Of a stretch of 7,511 nt of DNA, positions 6,572-7,511 are shown in pieces. The translations under genes and the position numbers were made by a program. Origin of the DNA: Bacteroidota bacterium (GTDB lineage Bacteria > Bacteroidota > Bacteroidia > Chitinophagales > JADIYW01); NCBI GenBank assembly GCA_016705125.1, contig JADIYW010000023.1:1-7511 (forward strand), in the 5' to 3' direction. The notes under the pieces were generated by a model, which saw nothing but the letters and a program-made list of their open reading frames with translations, made no database searches and was not told the origin of the DNA. Position 1 is the stretch's first letter; each line of letters starts with the position of its first letter.

Positions 6572-7036
6572 AACTCTGCTCCATTTACTCTGTCAGGAGA
6601 TTGGTCGACACTTACTAATGCAGATAATGTGCCTGCAAGTTTATTTACAGAAAAGGAATGTATTATTCCAGGAGAATGTGGCTCACCTATTCAAACAAGT
6701 GCAGCCAACCCCAATGTGTTTTTTAGATTCCAAAATCCTGCATCAAAAGGTTTTCAACTTATTTTTAAGTATGGCATTATCGATGGAATAAATTATGGAA
6801 CAATAGCAGCACCAACTTTCAAATTATACAAATACGATGCAAATGATAATATCTTAGTCCCAATTACACAAAGGAATTATACCATTAGCAATAGGTTGAA
6901 AATTTCTTATTATGATGACGACCCTAATGCAATTTTTATGTTGAGGCATCTAATCTCCAAACATCATTTGGCTCCTTTACAGTTTGTTTTAGTAATGTGC
7001 CAGGAAACGATGTTATTCAAGGCGCATTTGAAATAA
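6065..7036 (+). CDS. Open fragment: PKD-like repeats 7-8 and first C-terminal PPC-like module
   Basis: This 323-codon piece is internal to the giant gene. In-frame coding already begins around 5888 (TSNYNPKPLNHFWDFGGGNT, repeat 6), so the ATG at 6065 is not a start. Residues 3-85 are PKD-like repeat 7 (Cys 16 and 75; HSWLVFDGT at 34-42) and 86-169 are repeat 8 (Cys 97 and 157; HSWSFGDGS at 114-122). From about 174 a different beta-sandwich begins: FTLSGDWSTLTNADNVP, then NVFFRFQNPASKGFQLIF and FKLYKYDANDN, resembling pre-peptidase C-terminal (PPC) domains that end many secreted proteins. True sequence leaves this frame near 6937, where one T is missing from a T run. The last 33 residues of this frame (from MLRHLISK) are out-of-frame readthrough. 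Confidence 0.65.
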   Translation: MIRNPDFTIVKSTINCDEYTFIPVSAPSTPIITHSWLVFDGTAWNPATNPQVLPSGGTYQIYHQINYSDGGNDYCESITKTLTTETFDPSFTHSNVCSNYTFQSTGILPAGTTHSWSFGDGSEQTSYSISASTTHDYGSYTGNPNLNVFHYIKIDACIYQLSQPITINVNSAPFTLSGDWSTLTNADNVPASLFTEKECIIPGECGSPIQTSAANPNVFFRFQNPASKGFQLIFKYGIIDGINYGTIAAPTFKLYKYDANDNILVPITQRNYTISNRLKISYYDDDPNAIFMLRHLISKHHLAPLQFVLVMCQETMLFKAHLK

Positions 7037-7511
7037 CTTCTGAAATAACTTCTGGTATGATTTCTAATGATTTTAACGTCTTAATACCTTTAAATAGATC
7101 TACTACTCCTATTACAGGCCTTGGTCTTCCTAACGAAACAGATAAATTTTTAACCTCATTTGAAAATAAGAATGCTGATTGGTATAATACACAAATAGAT
7201 GGGGAACAAGATGGTAAAAACGTATGGTTCAAGTTTTTAGCTAAAGCGCCAAATATAGATATCCAACAGCTTAATCGGAGTCTCAATGTGGGTTCTGATA
7301 ATACTGACCCTGGCAATCCGAGGCTAAGTTTGTTCCATTGGAATGATGATGGTAATAATTTGATTGATGTAGGGGAAATGGTACTTCTCGACTCAAAATC
7401 ATTTAATTATGAAGGAATTCGGGTCGGTTATTCTGGGTTAACAATTGATAAGGAGTATTATATTTCAGTAAGTGATTTTCCTGGCTATGAAGGGAACTTT
7501 ACATTGCGTCT
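6928..7511 (+). CDS. C-terminal fragment: end of first and second PPC-like module, runs off window
   Basis: The frame with codons at 6937 and every third base after is open to the window edge and carries the real continuation: YVEASNLQTSFGSFTVCFSN finishes the first module. A linker follows, with EITS repeated twice in tandem. Then comes a second module with DGEQDGKNVWFKFLAK, PRLSLFHWNDDGNN and KEYYISVSDFPGYEGNFTLR. The two modules share the pattern 'xVWFKF ... LxLYxxDxN ... YYxxV ... GxFTL', typical of PPC-like beta-sandwiches in secreted proteases and surface proteins. An upstream in-frame TAA at 6925-6927 shows that the piece has no start of its own. The stop codon and any type IX sorting domain lie outside. 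Confidence 0.6.
7030..7053 (+). repeat. Perfect 12-bp tandem duplication (EITS-EITS)
   Basis: GAAATAACTTCT occurs twice back to back, adding four residues (EITS) in frame to the linker between the two C-terminal modules. It looks like a recent replication-slippage event that conserved the reading frame. Confidence 0.8.

Larger units (their letters stand above)
1739..7511 (+). pseudogene. Giant secreted multidomain PKD-repeat protein with metalloprotease-like N-terminus, split by frameshifts, 3' end outside window
   Basis: I read this as one gene of more than 1,900 codons because protein-like sequence continues across each frame change with no new signal peptide, promoter or gap. Domain order: signal peptide (1739-1801), metalloprotease-like region (to about 2765), three cadherin/Ig-like repeats (about 2849-3690), a possible jelly-roll carbohydrate-binding-like region (about 3700-4250), an Ig-like module (about 4250-4563), eight PKD-like repeats (4564-6571), and two C-terminal PPC-like modules (6572 to the edge). 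Such proteins are exported across the outer membrane in Bacteroidota, typically by the type IX system, and act as adhesins or surface enzymes; the C-terminal sorting domain would lie past the window. Frame changes cluster between about 1975 and 4290, the segment 4290-5870 is clean, and two more lie near 5875 and 6935. Several are single-T changes in T runs, so sequence error is a real alternative to decay. If these are errors, this is a functional CDS. Confidence 0.7.

Noticed and set aside
6348..6791. Plus-strand frames at 6348-6560 and 6567-6791
   Set aside because: They are alternative frames of the PKD-like repeat 8 and first PPC-like module; their translations show no domain pattern.
7017..7316. 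99-codon minus-strand frame near the window end
   Set aside because: The plus strand here encodes recognisable PPC-like modules in an open frame running to the edge; the minus frame is a shadow.

Overview
The window is AT-rich DNA (roughly two thirds A+T by eye) that most probably comes from a Bacteroidota genome. Three things point there: a signal peptide ending ANA|QQ on a very large surface protein built of PKD-like and other beta-sandwich modules, a Bacteroidota-type -7 box (TAnnTTTG) in front of the transposase, and the absence of clear Shine-Dalgarno sequences. Genus cannot be read from the sequence.

Layout. (1) 2-578, plus strand: the C-terminal three quarters of a TylF/macrocin-type O-methyltransferase, broken by about nine frame changes and an in-frame stop; its 5' end lies before the window. 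(2) 579-672: AT-rich spacer ending in a run of ten T. (3) 673-1650: a complete IS1595-family insertion sequence with imperfect terminal inverted repeats, an intact 302-residue transposase on the minus strand (687-1595) and its own promoter just inside the right repeat. T-runs flank both ends. (4) 1651-1738: AT-rich leader with a 9-bp inverted repeat next to the start codon. (5) 1739 to the window end, plus strand: one giant secreted multidomain protein. In order it has a signal peptide, a metalloprotease-like region (HExxH, distal His, Met-turn), three cadherin/Ig-like repeats, a possible carbohydrate-binding-like jelly roll, an Ig-like module, eight PKD-like repeats each with a conserved cysteine pair, and two C-terminal beta-sandwich (PPC-like) modules. 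The last is cut by the window edge.

The giant gene is not one open frame. From 1739 to about 4290 it is split by many small indels, one exactly inside the HExxH motif. From about 4290 to 5870 it is uninterrupted, and two more frame changes follow near 5875 and 6935. Many of the breaks are one-base changes in T runs. Either the left part of the window has genuinely decayed, or the assembly has a local, homopolymer-type error problem there that spared the (probably multicopy) IS. The sequence alone does not decide this.

Functionally, the intact product would be a large exported surface or secreted protein, probably a type IX secretion client; the C-terminal sorting signal that would confirm this lies beyond the window. 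The methyltransferase belongs to a family that modifies sugars on natural products and polysaccharides. It lies on the same strand upstream, but the IS now separates the two and nothing ties their functions together. No RNA genes, CRISPR arrays or origins were seen.
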